From NCBI GenBank assembly GCA_043782365.1, contig JAYWAO010000445.1, forward strand, positions 1 to 10,540: a DNA stretch of 10,540 nucleotides, read 5' to 3'. The stretch is from CAIWCD01 sp043782365. GTDB lineage: Bacteria > Myxococcota > Myxococcia > Myxococcales > 40CM-4-68-19. Position numbers and translations under genes: made by a program. How positions within the stretch are numbered: position 1 is the stretch's first letter; every line of letters starts with the position of its first letter. Of the stretch, positions 1 through 6,429 are shown piece after piece. The notes beneath the pieces are model-generated. The model made no database searches, was not told the DNA's origin, and was given only the letters and a program-made list of their open reading frames with translations.

Positions 1-143
1 CGCTGCTCGCCAAGGTCGACGCCGAGGGCGAGGCGACCTTCGCGGCGATCGGCGACGACAACCCGCGCTGCCCGAGCGGCGCCACCGCGCCCGGATGCAC
101 GGTTCCCCGAGTCCGCGCGCGCGCCGTGCTAGATCGCGGGCTC
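1..143 (+). CDS. Possible 3' end of an upstream gene, in frame with the yjjX gene (partial)
   Basis: The frame that later encodes the triphosphatase is open from base 3 with no stop. Its first 35 or so codons look coding: almost every third base is G or C, and first positions favour G (GAC GCC GAG GGC GAG). The translation includes AEGEATFAAIGDDNPRCPSG, which I do not recognise. After about base 100 the composition becomes less gene-like and Arg-rich (VPRVRARAV). Three readings are possible: the C-terminus of an upstream protein whose stop has been lost, a real fusion to the triphosphatase, or an upstream gene that once ended at the TAG at 128-130 (frame 1) before a small indel in the GC-rich stretch. 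The opposite strand has the same third-base positions but encodes a low-complexity Ala/Ser/Pro peptide, so I prefer the plus strand. Confidence 0.35.
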
Positions 144-701
144 ATGGACACTCCCGCACCCAAGCTCTCCGTCGGCAGCAAGAACCCCGCGAAGGTGGGC
201 GCCGTCCTCGCCGCCGCCCGCCACTACTGGGGCGAGCGCGCGCGGGTGGTCGGCCACGACGTTCCCTCGGGTGTGCGCGCGCAGCCGCTCGGCCACGAGG
301 AGACGCAGGGAGGCGCGGTCAACCGGGCCCGCGGTGCGTTCACCTGGGCCCGCGGTGCGCTGGCGGCCGAGCCGGGCGCCCTGCTCGGCCTGGGCCTCGA
401 AGGGGGCGTGGTGCTGCTCGCCGGCCAGCCGGTGATGATGGGATATGTCGCCATCACCGATGGCCTGCGCGAAGTGGTGGTGCCCACGGTTGGGACGCCG
501 CTGCCGGCCGCGTGGGCCGAGGCGCTTGCGCTCGGCGCGGAGCTGCGGCCGTTCGTTCAGGCCGCTGGTTACAACTATGATTACCAGCAGGGCGTGGTTG
601 GCTTGCTCACCAATGGCGCCCTGCAGCGCGACGACGCCTTCCGCGCCGCCGTCACCACCGCGCTGGCGCCCTGGGTGAACCCCGCGCTGTACGCGCGTTG
701 A
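144..701 (+). CDS. yjjX: Inosine/xanthosine triphosphatase, YjjX/DUF84 family
   Basis: This is a 185-residue house-cleaning NTPase of the YjjX (DUF84) family. Known members hydrolyse non-canonical ITP/XTP in the cytoplasm and so keep deaminated purines out of nucleic acids. Family motifs visible are SVGSKNPAKV (residues 9-18; substrate-binding S-x-N-P-x-K), EET followed by GGAVNRA (52-61), GLGLEGGV with the acidic residue at E86, and GVVGLLTNGALQRDDAF near the C-terminus. Length is close to the roughly 170-180 residues usual for the family. I chose the ATG at 144 because similarity starts directly after it. A GTG at 126 would add six residues, and neither has a convincing ribosome binding site. 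The frame is open upstream to the window edge. It converges on the heptosyltransferase gene. Confidence 0.85.
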   Translation: MDTPAPKLSVGSKNPAKVGAVLAAARHYWGERARVVGHDVPSGVRAQPLGHEETQGGAVNRARGAFTWARGALAAEPGALLGLGLEGGVVLLAGQPVMMGYVAITDGLREVVVPTVGTPLPAAWAEALALGAELRPFVQAAGYNYDYQQGVVGLLTNGALQRDDAFRAAVTTALAPWVNPALYAR

Positions 702-703
702 CG

Positions 704-749
704 CTGAGCGCCCCCGTGCGTGGGGGATAGTCGATGGAGCCCGGCTCAG
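704..749. terminator. Nested inverted repeat between convergent genes, candidate bidirectional terminator
   Basis: An inner hairpin pairs CCCCC (711-715) with GGGGG (722-726) around a six-base loop. An outer pair matches CTGAGC (704-709) with GCTCAG (744-749), the right arm of which includes the stop codon of the minus-strand gene. There is no T-tract on either strand, so it is not a canonical intrinsic terminator. The position between two converging stop codons (701 and 746) is what suggests termination or transcript-end protection. Short GC-rich repeats are common at this base composition, which lowers confidence. Confidence 0.35.
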
Positions 750-1894
750 GCCCCGAGCAGCGCCCGCCTTCCACCCTGCAGCAGCCCCGCGAGCGCGTCC
801 CACGCCTGCTGCGCCGACAGCTCGGTCATGCAGCGCAGGTGGCCCTTCGGACACTTCCTCCGGCCGAAGAACGAGCACGGCGCGCACTCCACTCCAGCGA
901 AGAGCGCGCGGTGCCCGGCCCAGGCGAACATCTCCGGATCGGTGCTGCCGAAGAACGCCAGCGTCGGCACGCCGAGCGCGCGGGCGAGGTGCATCGGCCC
1001 GCTGTCGTTGGCCGCGTAGGCCGCGCACAGCGAGGTGAAGCCGGCGAGCTGCGGGACGTCGAGCTGGCCCGTCAGATCGACCGCGCCAGGAGCGGCTCCC
1101 ACGATCGCAGCGCCCAGCGCCCGCTCCGCCGCGCTCCCCTGCACGGCGACCTGCAGCCCGGCGGCGAGCGCGTGCCGCGCCAGCTCTACGTAGCGCTCCG
1201 CGGGCCACTGCTTGGTGGCCCAGTTGGCGCCCGGCGAGAGGCCCACCAGCGGCGGGGAGGGCCGGCCGTCGTTATCGAGTTTATCGAATCGCACGCCGGC
1301 GCCGTGGAGCGCCTGCGCCGCGCTCGCCGCGTCGCCCGGCCCGAGGAACGCCCGCAGCCGGCCCCGCGGCAGGCGCCGGCCCACCAGCTGCTCGACGGCC
1401 GCGTGGTAGCGGTCGCAGAAGAGCATCTCCGACCGCCACGGGCGCAGGCCCAGCTTGACCGGGAGCGTGTCGCGCCAGTCGCGCTTCTCCCAGACCACCC
1501 GCCGCCACTCGCGGGGAAAGAGCGCGCGCAGGAGCCGGCTGCGCAGCTTCCCGTGCAGGTCGAGCACCGCCACCGCCCGGGCGCCCGCGACCTCCTTGCG
1601 CAGGCGCGCGGCGAGGCTCAAGACCCCTTCGCGCTCGCCCAGGCCCACCACGCTGGAGACCGCCGGGTTGTGCGCCACCAGCGGGGCGAGCCGCTCCTTC
1701 ACCGCATAGACGATGCGGGCGCGCGGCCAGGCGGTGTGCAGGGCCTCCAGCGCGGGCGAGGTGAGCAGCACGTCGCCCAGCGCGGAGAAGCGCAGGATGA
1801 TCACCGCGTCGGGCTCCGGCTGGGGCGAGAGCCGCGGCGCGCCCCTGCCGAGCGGGACCAGCGCGAAGGCCGCGCCCCTGCCCGGCTCGCTCAC
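746..1894 (-). CDS. ADP-heptose:LPS heptosyltransferase, GT9 family (WaaF-like)
   Basis: This 382-residue glycosyltransferase of family GT9 probably transfers L-glycero-D-manno-heptose from ADP-heptose to the LPS inner core on the cytoplasmic face of the inner membrane. The N-terminal Rossmann half opens with VIILRFSALGDVLLTSP. The second half has SPGANWATKQWP (K228), NDSGPMHLA (H302) and FFGSTDPEMFAW. Cysteines C337, C340, C348 and C355, in the pattern CAPC...CPKGHLRC, resemble the WaaF (heptosyltransferase II) signature. The start at GTG 1894 overlaps the upstream stop (GTGA), and all codons between 1894 and 1804 end in G or C, which favours the longer form. The alternative GTG at 1804 matches the usual family N-terminus and has GGAG nine bases upstream, giving 352 residues. 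The order Kdo hydroxylase then heptosyltransferase points to one inner-core operon. The exact acceptor cannot be told from sequence. Confidence 0.85.
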   Translation of the reverse strand: MSEPGRGAAFALVPLGRGAPRLSPQPEPDAVIILRFSALGDVLLTSPALEALHTAWPRARIVYAVKERLAPLVAHNPAVSSVVGLGEREGVLSLAARLRKEVAGARAVAVLDLHGKLRSRLLRALFPREWRRVVWEKRDWRDTLPVKLGLRPWRSEMLFCDRYHAAVEQLVGRRLPRGRLRAFLGPGDAASAAQALHGAGVRFDKLDNDGRPSPPLVGLSPGANWATKQWPAERYVELARHALAAGLQVAVQGSAAERALGAAIVGAAPGAVDLTGQLDVPQLAGFTSLCAAYAANDSGPMHLARALGVPTLAFFGSTDPEMFAWAGHRALFAGVECAPCSFFGRRKCPKGHLRCMTELSAQQAWDALAGLLQGGRRALLGA

Positions 1895-2856
1895 CGCGTC
1901 GCCTGCGCGGGGACCTGTCCGGTCTGCAAGATCCGGTATGGCGTCTGCTCGAGGAGACGGCAGTTGGCGAGCGGCACGATGAAGGTGTCCACCAGCGCGT
2001 GCTGGCCCTCGACGCAGGCGTGGCTCACCTGATCGGTCAGCACCATCCACGCCGACCCGGGGCCGAAGCGCAGCTCCTGCAGGCCGCTCGCGCCCTGGCG
2101 GAACGACGGCGTGTCCTTCATCCAGTTGTGCAGCCGGCGCAGCTGCCGATCATACGGCGAGCTGTCGAGCATCCGCGCTTGCGGCACCAGCCTCGACGCC
2201 GCCCGCACCAGCGCGGTGAAGGCCCGGTCGAGCGGACCCTCGTCGATCGATCTCGGACCGCGCGGGCCGAGCAATCCGGCCTCGGCGGCGTGCGCGGCGT
2301 AGAGCGCGGCGAAGGCCCCGCGGGTGATCCAGACGCGGTCCTCGCGCGGGTTGACGTTGACGAAGAAGCGCAGCACCCGGTCGCCGTGGGTGGCGCCGTA
2401 GGCCCCGGCGTCCACGTGGACCAGCTCGTTGCTGGCGTGCGCCGAGAGCGCGCGGCCCTTCTCCTGGACCGGCCGCATCGAGGTGGTCCCGGGCTCCATC
2501 CCGCGCGTGAAGCCGGGCATCGCGGTCTGCAGGAACGCGCGCACGCCGGCGGCGTGGCCCGAGAGCAGGTCGCGCGCGCGGGCCTCCAGCGCGGGCTGCT
2601 TCTCCAGCCCCTTGAGCCTGCCCGCGGCGAAGTACCAGCTGGCGTTCTTGCGCCCGAGGTGCGGCCCGAGCCCGCGCAGGAAGTCGAGCCCGTCCTCCGG
2701 CGGCAGCGCCACGGGGCTCTCTTCGAAGTGGACGATCTGCCCCTGTTCGAGCGCGTCGGAGAGCTCCAGCCCTTGCGGGACGCGGTCCGGCGCGATGGTG
2801 CGCAGCACCGCTCCCTGAGAGGGGGACTGCACGGGGCTGGTGCTGGAGGCGCTCAT
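1891..2856 (-). CDS. kdoO: Kdo hydroxylase family protein (KdoO-like Fe(II)/2-oxoglutarate oxygenase)
   Basis: This 321-residue protein resembles the 3-deoxy-D-manno-oct-2-ulosonic acid hydroxylases described in Burkholderia and Yersinia. Those enzymes use Fe(II), O2 and 2-oxoglutarate to convert a Kdo residue of LPS to Ko (D-glycero-D-talo-oct-2-ulosonic acid). The metal triad is visible as H147-x-D149 in ELVHVDAG and H279 in DQVSHACVEGQ. The segment RVLRFFVNVNP followed by RVW is also typical as I recall the family, and the C-terminus PYRILQ resembles its closing motif. No signal peptide or membrane helix is seen, which fits a cytoplasmic or peripheral inner-membrane site. The ATG at 2856 is used; a GTG at 2874 would add six residues, and both have weak ribosome binding sites. 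The stop overlaps the start of the heptosyltransferase, so the two are probably translationally coupled. Substrate assignment rests on family resemblance plus this neighbour. Confidence 0.78.
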   Translation of the reverse strand: MSASSTSPVQSPSQGAVLRTIAPDRVPQGLELSDALEQGQIVHFEESPVALPPEDGLDFLRGLGPHLGRKNASWYFAAGRLKGLEKQPALEARARDLLSGHAAGVRAFLQTAMPGFTRGMEPGTTSMRPVQEKGRALSAHASNELVHVDAGAYGATHGDRVLRFFVNVNPREDRVWITRGAFAALYAAHAAEAGLLGPRGPRSIDEGPLDRAFTALVRAASRLVPQARMLDSSPYDRQLRRLHNWMKDTPSFRQGASGLQELRFGPGSAWMVLTDQVSHACVEGQHALVDTFIVPLANCRLLEQTPYRILQTGQVPAQATR

Positions 2857-3199
2857 CCGGGCCTGTTCTGCCACGGATCCGGCCCCGGCGCTCCGTCACC
2901 GGCAGACCGGCCTTCCACGCCCCGGTCCCCAGCACCCTCTGTTCGCCGCCTTTCCCAAGACCAAGTGGGTGCTCTTCGGCGACACCGGCGAGCAGGATCC
3001 CGAGGTCTACCAGCAGATGTCGGTGGAGAAGCCCGGCAGCATCCAGGCGATCTTCATCCACAACGTCACCAAGGCGAGCCCGTCCGAGGCGCGCTTCAGC
3101 TGCGGGAGCGGCAAGCAGATGACCGTCTTCACCGACTGGAAGTCGCTGTCGAAGGACCTCGACGCGCGCGGCCTCGGCTTCGGCCAGACGCCGAAGTAG
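2840..3199 (+). pseudogene. C-terminal fragment of an App1-like (DUF2183) phosphatase
   Basis: From about 2945 the frame encodes FPKTKWVLFGDTGEQDPEVY, which matches the C-terminal part of the App1 phosphatidate phosphatase catalytic domain (usual pattern FP..kfvLiGDSGe.DpeiY). IQAIFIHNV and VFTDWKSLSKDLDARGLG follow, as in the end of that family. The N-terminal half, including the DxDxT nucleophile motif of this HAD-like fold, is absent. The open frame can be extended back to GTG 2840, but bases 2840-2945 have mixed third positions and encode nothing like the family, and they run into the divergent Kdo hydroxylase start. At most 119 residues remain, against roughly 300 or more in full-length members. 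I read it as a decayed remnant, probably truncated by deletion. A short expressed protein cannot be excluded because the remaining frame is intact and GC3-rich. Confidence 0.6.
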
Positions 3200-3221
3200 C
3201 AGCGCCGCGCGCGGGGACCTC

Positions 3222-3920
3222 ATGTATCGTGCGCAGATGGCCTTCAGCGGCATCCCCAAAGGCGGGCTCGCGTTCCTCGCGGGCCTGCGCGAACAGAACG
3301 ACAAGGAGTGGTTCGAGGCCCACCGCGCGGCCTGGGACGACGAGCTGCTCCCTGCCATGGTGGAGGCCTGCTGCGCGCTCCACGAGCGGCTCCGCGGCCC
3401 GATGCCCAAGCTGGTGCTGCAGCCGCGGGTGGGCGGAAACCTCTTCCGGCTCAACCGCGACGTCCGCTTCTCCAAGGACAAGAAGCCCTTCGAGACCCAC
3501 GCGGCGCTGCTCTTGTGGGAGGGGGCGGAGAAGTTCTCGGCGCCCGGGTTCTTCGTGCGCGTGGGCCCTACCGAGGTGGTCTTCGGCGGCGGGCTCGAGA
3601 CCTTCGAGGAGGCCCACCTCGATCGGTATCGGAAGCTGGTGCTGAACGCGAAGGCCGGCGAGCGGCTCGCCGAGGCGCTCAAGGAGGCCAAGAAGGCCGG
3701 CCTCACCCCCGACGGCGAGAAGCTGCCCAAGCCCCCGCGCGGAGTGCCAGCCGAGCACCCGCGGGCGGAGCTCTCCAAGCACACGGGGATGGCGGTCTCG
3801 GTGAGCAAGAAGCCCGGCGAGTGGGTGCACACGGCGGGGTTCCTCGACCGCGCGGAGGAGGCGGCGCTGGGGTACGCGGCGCTGCACGCGTGGCTGCGGG
3901 ATGAGCTGTGCAGAGCGTGA
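3222..3920 (+). CDS. DUF2461 domain-containing protein (TIGR02453 family)
   Basis: This 232-residue protein belongs to the DUF2461 family, widespread in bacteria and of unknown function. Family features in order are FLAGLREQNDKEWFEAHRAAW (residues 18-38, written here as the N-terminal block), then RLNRDVRFSKDKKPFETHAA, then GFFVRVGPTEVVFGGGL, and a late block RAELSKHTGMAV. Length and domain span are typical, so the gene looks intact. It appears cytoplasmic: no signal peptide or membrane helix. The ATG at 3222 is preceded by GGGGA four bases away; a second ATG at 3237 lacks such a site. It starts 22 bases after the phosphatase fragment and may share its old promoter. It ends 12 bases from the converging DUF4337 gene. 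No biochemical role can be assigned. Confidence 0.88.
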   Translation: MYRAQMAFSGIPKGGLAFLAGLREQNDKEWFEAHRAAWDDELLPAMVEACCALHERLRGPMPKLVLQPRVGGNLFRLNRDVRFSKDKKPFETHAALLLWEGAEKFSAPGFFVRVGPTEVVFGGGLETFEEAHLDRYRKLVLNAKAGERLAEALKEAKKAGLTPDGEKLPKPPRGVPAEHPRAELSKHTGMAVSVSKKPGEWVHTAGFLDRAEEAALGYAALHAWLRDELCRA

Positions 3921-3932
3921 TGCGCGCGGCCC

Positions 3933-4529
3933 CTACTTGATCAGCAAGAACCCATTCAGCACCAGCAGCAGCCCCGACACCCCGGCGATCAGCGCCGCCG
4001 CCCACAGCTCCCTGCGGCGCGCGCTCGCGGCGATGGTCGACAGCACCACGCCCGCCTGCAGCACCACGAAGGCGATCTGGAACCAGTCGCCCTGCTTCTG
4101 GTGCTTGCGCTTGTCGTCCTCGATCCGCTCGGCGTTGGCCTTGATCTCCTTCAGCTCGCCCTCGTACTCCTTGGTCTTGGCGATGGTGCGCGTCTCGAAC
4201 TCCTTGAGCGCCTCGGCGAGGTCGGGCCGGCCCTGGCCCATCGCGTGGGCCATGTCGTAGGTGTTCTGCGACAGGTGCTTCTTGATCGACTTCGACTGGT
4301 AGTAGTTCCACTGATCGCTCGCCTCGGCTTGAGAGAGGATCGTCTTGGAGAACTGCCCCGCGTAGCTGCCCGAGGCGACGGCGGCGAGGACGGCCAGCAC
4401 CGCGGTGGTGCGCGGGACGTGCTCGTGCCAGCGGTGGTCCGCGGCGGCCTGCTCTGCAGCCGAGGCCTGGGGTTCCTCGCTCTTGGACGACGGGTTCTGC
4501 TGGGCCTCGCCCTGCGCCGCGGTGGACAT
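3933..4529 (-). CDS. DUF4337 domain-containing membrane protein
   Basis: This 198-residue protein matches DUF4337, a family of unknown function. After a polar, Gln/Ala-rich N-terminus and the segment HRWHEHVPRTTAVLAVLAAV there is a first membrane helix (about residues 39-57). Next comes the family hallmark ASDQWNYYQSKSIKKHL, then a charged helical region rich in Lys and Glu (about 100-145) that could form a coiled coil. Two closely spaced C-terminal helices follow, ending LLLVLNGFLLIK. Three helices place the charged middle segment on one face of the inner membrane. The ATG at 4529 has AGGGTGA a few bases upstream, a good ribosome binding site. It is divergent from the Ser/Thr kinase and convergent with the DUF2461 gene. 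No function is known to me. Confidence 0.87.
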   Translation of the reverse strand: MSTAAQGEAQQNPSSKSEEPQASAAEQAAADHRWHEHVPRTTAVLAVLAAVASGSYAGQFSKTILSQAEASDQWNYYQSKSIKKHLSQNTYDMAHAMGQGRPDLAEALKEFETRTIAKTKEYEGELKEIKANAERIEDDKRKHQKQGDWFQIAFVVLQAGVVLSTIAASARRRELWAAALIAGVSGLLLVLNGFLLIK

Positions 4530-4650
4530 CTCGTCACCCTACCAGTGGGTCGGGGGTCGTCGCCGCAACGATCTCGCGCTTGCTTCTTAGACCGGAGCGC
4601 GGTGTGTTAGCTTCGCCTGCCCCTCGACGCCACCGGCTACGCCCGACCCC
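4530..4650. promoter_or_regulatory. Divergent promoter region between the DUF4337 gene and the Ser/Thr kinase
   Basis: This 121-base spacer separates two divergently transcribed genes, so it should hold both promoters. For the kinase, TTGCTT (4580-4585) followed by TGTGTTAGCT (4603-4612) is a possible sigma-70-like pair, with the -10 element poorly matched. It is one of the few less GC-rich stretches nearby. No ribosome binding site precedes the kinase ATG; the 30 bases before it are C-rich. The minus-strand gene has AGGGTGA just before its ATG. No operator repeat stood out. Confidence 0.35.
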
Positions 4651-6429
4651 ATGCACCCGACCTTCGGCCGATACGAACTCCTCAAGCGTCTAGCGGGCGG
4701 CGGCATGGGCGAGGTCTACCTCGCCCGGCAGCGCGGCCTCGACGGCTTCCAGAAGCTGCTGGTGATCAAGACCCTCCTCCCGCACCTCTGCGAGGACGAA
4801 GAGTTCATCACCATGTTCAAGGACGAGGCGCGCCTCACCGCGCAGCTCATCCACCCCAACGTCTGCCAGGTGTTCGAGTTCGACCAGGTCGAGAGCACCT
4901 ACTACATCGCGATGGAGTACCTGCGCGGCGAGGACCTGCGCCGCCTCTGGAAGGCCTCCGAGACCAAGGGCAAGCCGCTGCGGGTGCCGCTGATCTGCCG
5001 GGTGATCGCCGACGCCGCCGCCGGCCTCGACTTCACGCACTCGCTGCGCAACCAGGAGGGCGAGCCGTACCACATCGGCCACCGCGACATCTCCCCGCAG
5101 AACATCCTGGTGACGTTCGAAGGCGGCGTAAAAGTAATCGACTTCGGCGTCGCCAAGGCCGCGGGCCGCGCGCAGCACACCCGCACCGGGGCGCTCAAGG
5201 GCAAGTACAGCTACATGAGCCCCGAGCAGGTGGCCGGCAAGGAGATCGACGGCCGCACCGACATCTTCGCGCTGGGAATCGTCCTCCACGAGCTCTTGAC
5301 GGGCCGCCGGCTCTTCAAGGCCGACAGCGACGTGCAGACGCTCGAGCGCGTGCGCCAGGCCGTCGTCCCGCCGCCCTCGTCGATCAACCCGCAGATCCCG
5401 CAGAGCCTCGACGGCATCGTGCTGCACGCGCTCGCCAAGGACCGCGAGCAGCGCTTCCAGACGGCGCAGGAGTTCCGGCTCGCGCTCGAAGACTGGCTGA
5501 TCCAGGGCCGGATGAGCGCCTCCAGCGCCCACCTCGCCGAGTTCCTCAAGGTGATCTACGCGGAGCGGCTCGACAAGGAGTCCCGCCTCGGACCGTTGAT
5601 GGGCGACGTGGGCCTCACCGCCTCGCCCGATCAGCTCGGCGGCAAGACGCCCTCGGGCGCGCCGAGCTCGTCGCCAGGCAGCATCCGGCTCGGCGGCCAG
5701 CAGCCGGCGATGAGCGGCACCCCGGCGGGAGGGCCGACCACCAACCAGCGGCCTCCCGACGCGACCACGGGCAAGAACGAGATCTCCCTCTCGCAGATCG
5801 CCACCGAGAGCGGCGCCAGCCCGTTCGAGCCGAAGAAGAGCGCGCAGATGCCGCTCTTGATCGCCGTCGGCGCGGCCGCGCTGCTGGGCACGGCTGGACT
5901 CGTCTGGAAGGGCTCGCGGCCCGCCCCGGCGCCCGTGGTCACCCAGGCTGCGCCGGCGCAGCTCTCCATCACCACCGAGCCGCCGGGAGCGCTGGTGACC
6001 ATCGACGGGCGCCCCGCGGGCCGCTCGCCGATGCCCAACGTCGCGCTGCGCGCGGGCGCGGTGCGGATCGAGCTCTCCCTCGACGGCTACAAGCCGCTCA
6101 GCGAGGCGCTCACCCTGGCCGCCGGTCCGCAGGAGCGCAAGTTCACGCTGGAGAAGGCGGCGCCCGAGCAGGTGACGGTCACCCTCCACTCCGACCCCGA
6201 GGGGGCCGAGATCACCGAGGGGGCGATGGTGATCGGCAAGACCCCCAAGCTGTGGGTGACCACCGCGGGCGACCACCAGCTGAAGTTCAACCTCCCCGGC
6301 TACCAGGAGCTGGTGCAGCCGGTCACCGCGGCGGTCGGCAAGGAGGCCACGGTGAAGCTGAACAAGCTCGCGAGGCCCAAGGTGGCCCCGTTGCCCGGCG
6401 GCCTCGGCGACATCAAGGGCGAGCGTTGA
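4651..6429 (+). CDS. Membrane-anchored Ser/Thr protein kinase with two C-terminal PEGA domains
   Basis: This 592-residue Hanks-type (PknB-like) kinase has a kinase domain at about residues 8-280: glycine loop AGGGMGEVY (15-23), VIK with the ATP lysine K40, catalytic loop HRDISPQN (H144, D146), DFG at 164-166, and YMSPEQ at 188-193. The catalytic-loop lysine of the usual HRDxKxxN is replaced by Ser, a variant I associate with myxobacterial kinases, so activity is expected. A Pro/Gly/Ser-rich linker (about 320-398) leads to one membrane helix (about 400-419, MPLLIAVGAAALLGTAGLVW). Two PEGA domains follow (about 437-505 with TEPPGALVTIDG, and 508-577 with SDPEGAEIT) and should lie in the periplasm. 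Its role is probably to pass an envelope signal to cytoplasmic substrates. The stop overlaps the next start as TTGA. The ligand and targets are unknown. Confidence 0.93.
   Translation: MHPTFGRYELLKRLAGGGMGEVYLARQRGLDGFQKLLVIKTLLPHLCEDEEFITMFKDEARLTAQLIHPNVCQVFEFDQVESTYYIAMEYLRGEDLRRLWKASETKGKPLRVPLICRVIADAAAGLDFTHSLRNQEGEPYHIGHRDISPQNILVTFEGGVKVIDFGVAKAAGRAQHTRTGALKGKYSYMSPEQVAGKEIDGRTDIFALGIVLHELLTGRRLFKADSDVQTLERVRQAVVPPPSSINPQIPQSLDGIVLHALAKDREQRFQTAQEFRLALEDWLIQGRMSASSAHLAEFLKVIYAERLDKESRLGPLMGDVGLTASPDQLGGKTPSGAPSSSPGSIRLGGQQPAMSGTPAGGPTTNQRPPDATTGKNEISLSQIATESGASPFEPKKSAQMPLLIAVGAAALLGTAGLVWKGSRPAPAPVVTQAAPAQLSITTEPPGALVTIDGRPAGRSPMPNVALRAGAVRIELSLDGYKPLSEALTLAAGPQERKFTLEKAAPEQVTVTLHSDPEGAEITEGAMVIGKTPKLWVTTAGDHQLKFNLPGYQELVQPVTAAVGKEATVKLNKLARPKVAPLPGGLGDIKGER

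Noticed and set aside
129..1208. Long minus-strand frame opposite yjjX and the heptosyltransferase 3' end
   Set aside because: Arg/Ala/Gly-rich composition without motifs; it lies antisense to yjjX and in another frame of the heptosyltransferase, both of which show clear family motifs.
2905..2927. GACCGG/CCGGTC inverted repeat as an operator for the Kdo hydroxylase
   Set aside because: Six-base arms made mostly of G and C with an 11-base spacer are common by chance here; no second copy was seen.
1999..3645. 548-residue plus-strand frame
   Set aside because: Antisense to the Kdo hydroxylase and out of frame with the App1 fragment and DUF2461; Arg-rich, no domain, and expected by chance in very GC-rich DNA.
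2150..3832. 560-residue minus-strand frame
   Set aside because: Overlaps DUF2461 and the Kdo hydroxylase in other frames; low-complexity Ser/Arg/Ala sequence without motifs.
5083..5100. Kinase as a pseudokinase because the HRDxK lysine is Ser
   Set aside because: The VIK lysine, catalytic Asp and DFG are all present, and the HRD-[VI]-SP variant is familiar from myxobacterial kinases, so loss of activity is not supported.
4690..6276. 528-residue minus-strand frame opposite the kinase
   Set aside because: A mirror of the kinase codon pattern; His/Arg/Val/Glu-rich with no recognisable domain, while the plus strand has all kinase motifs.
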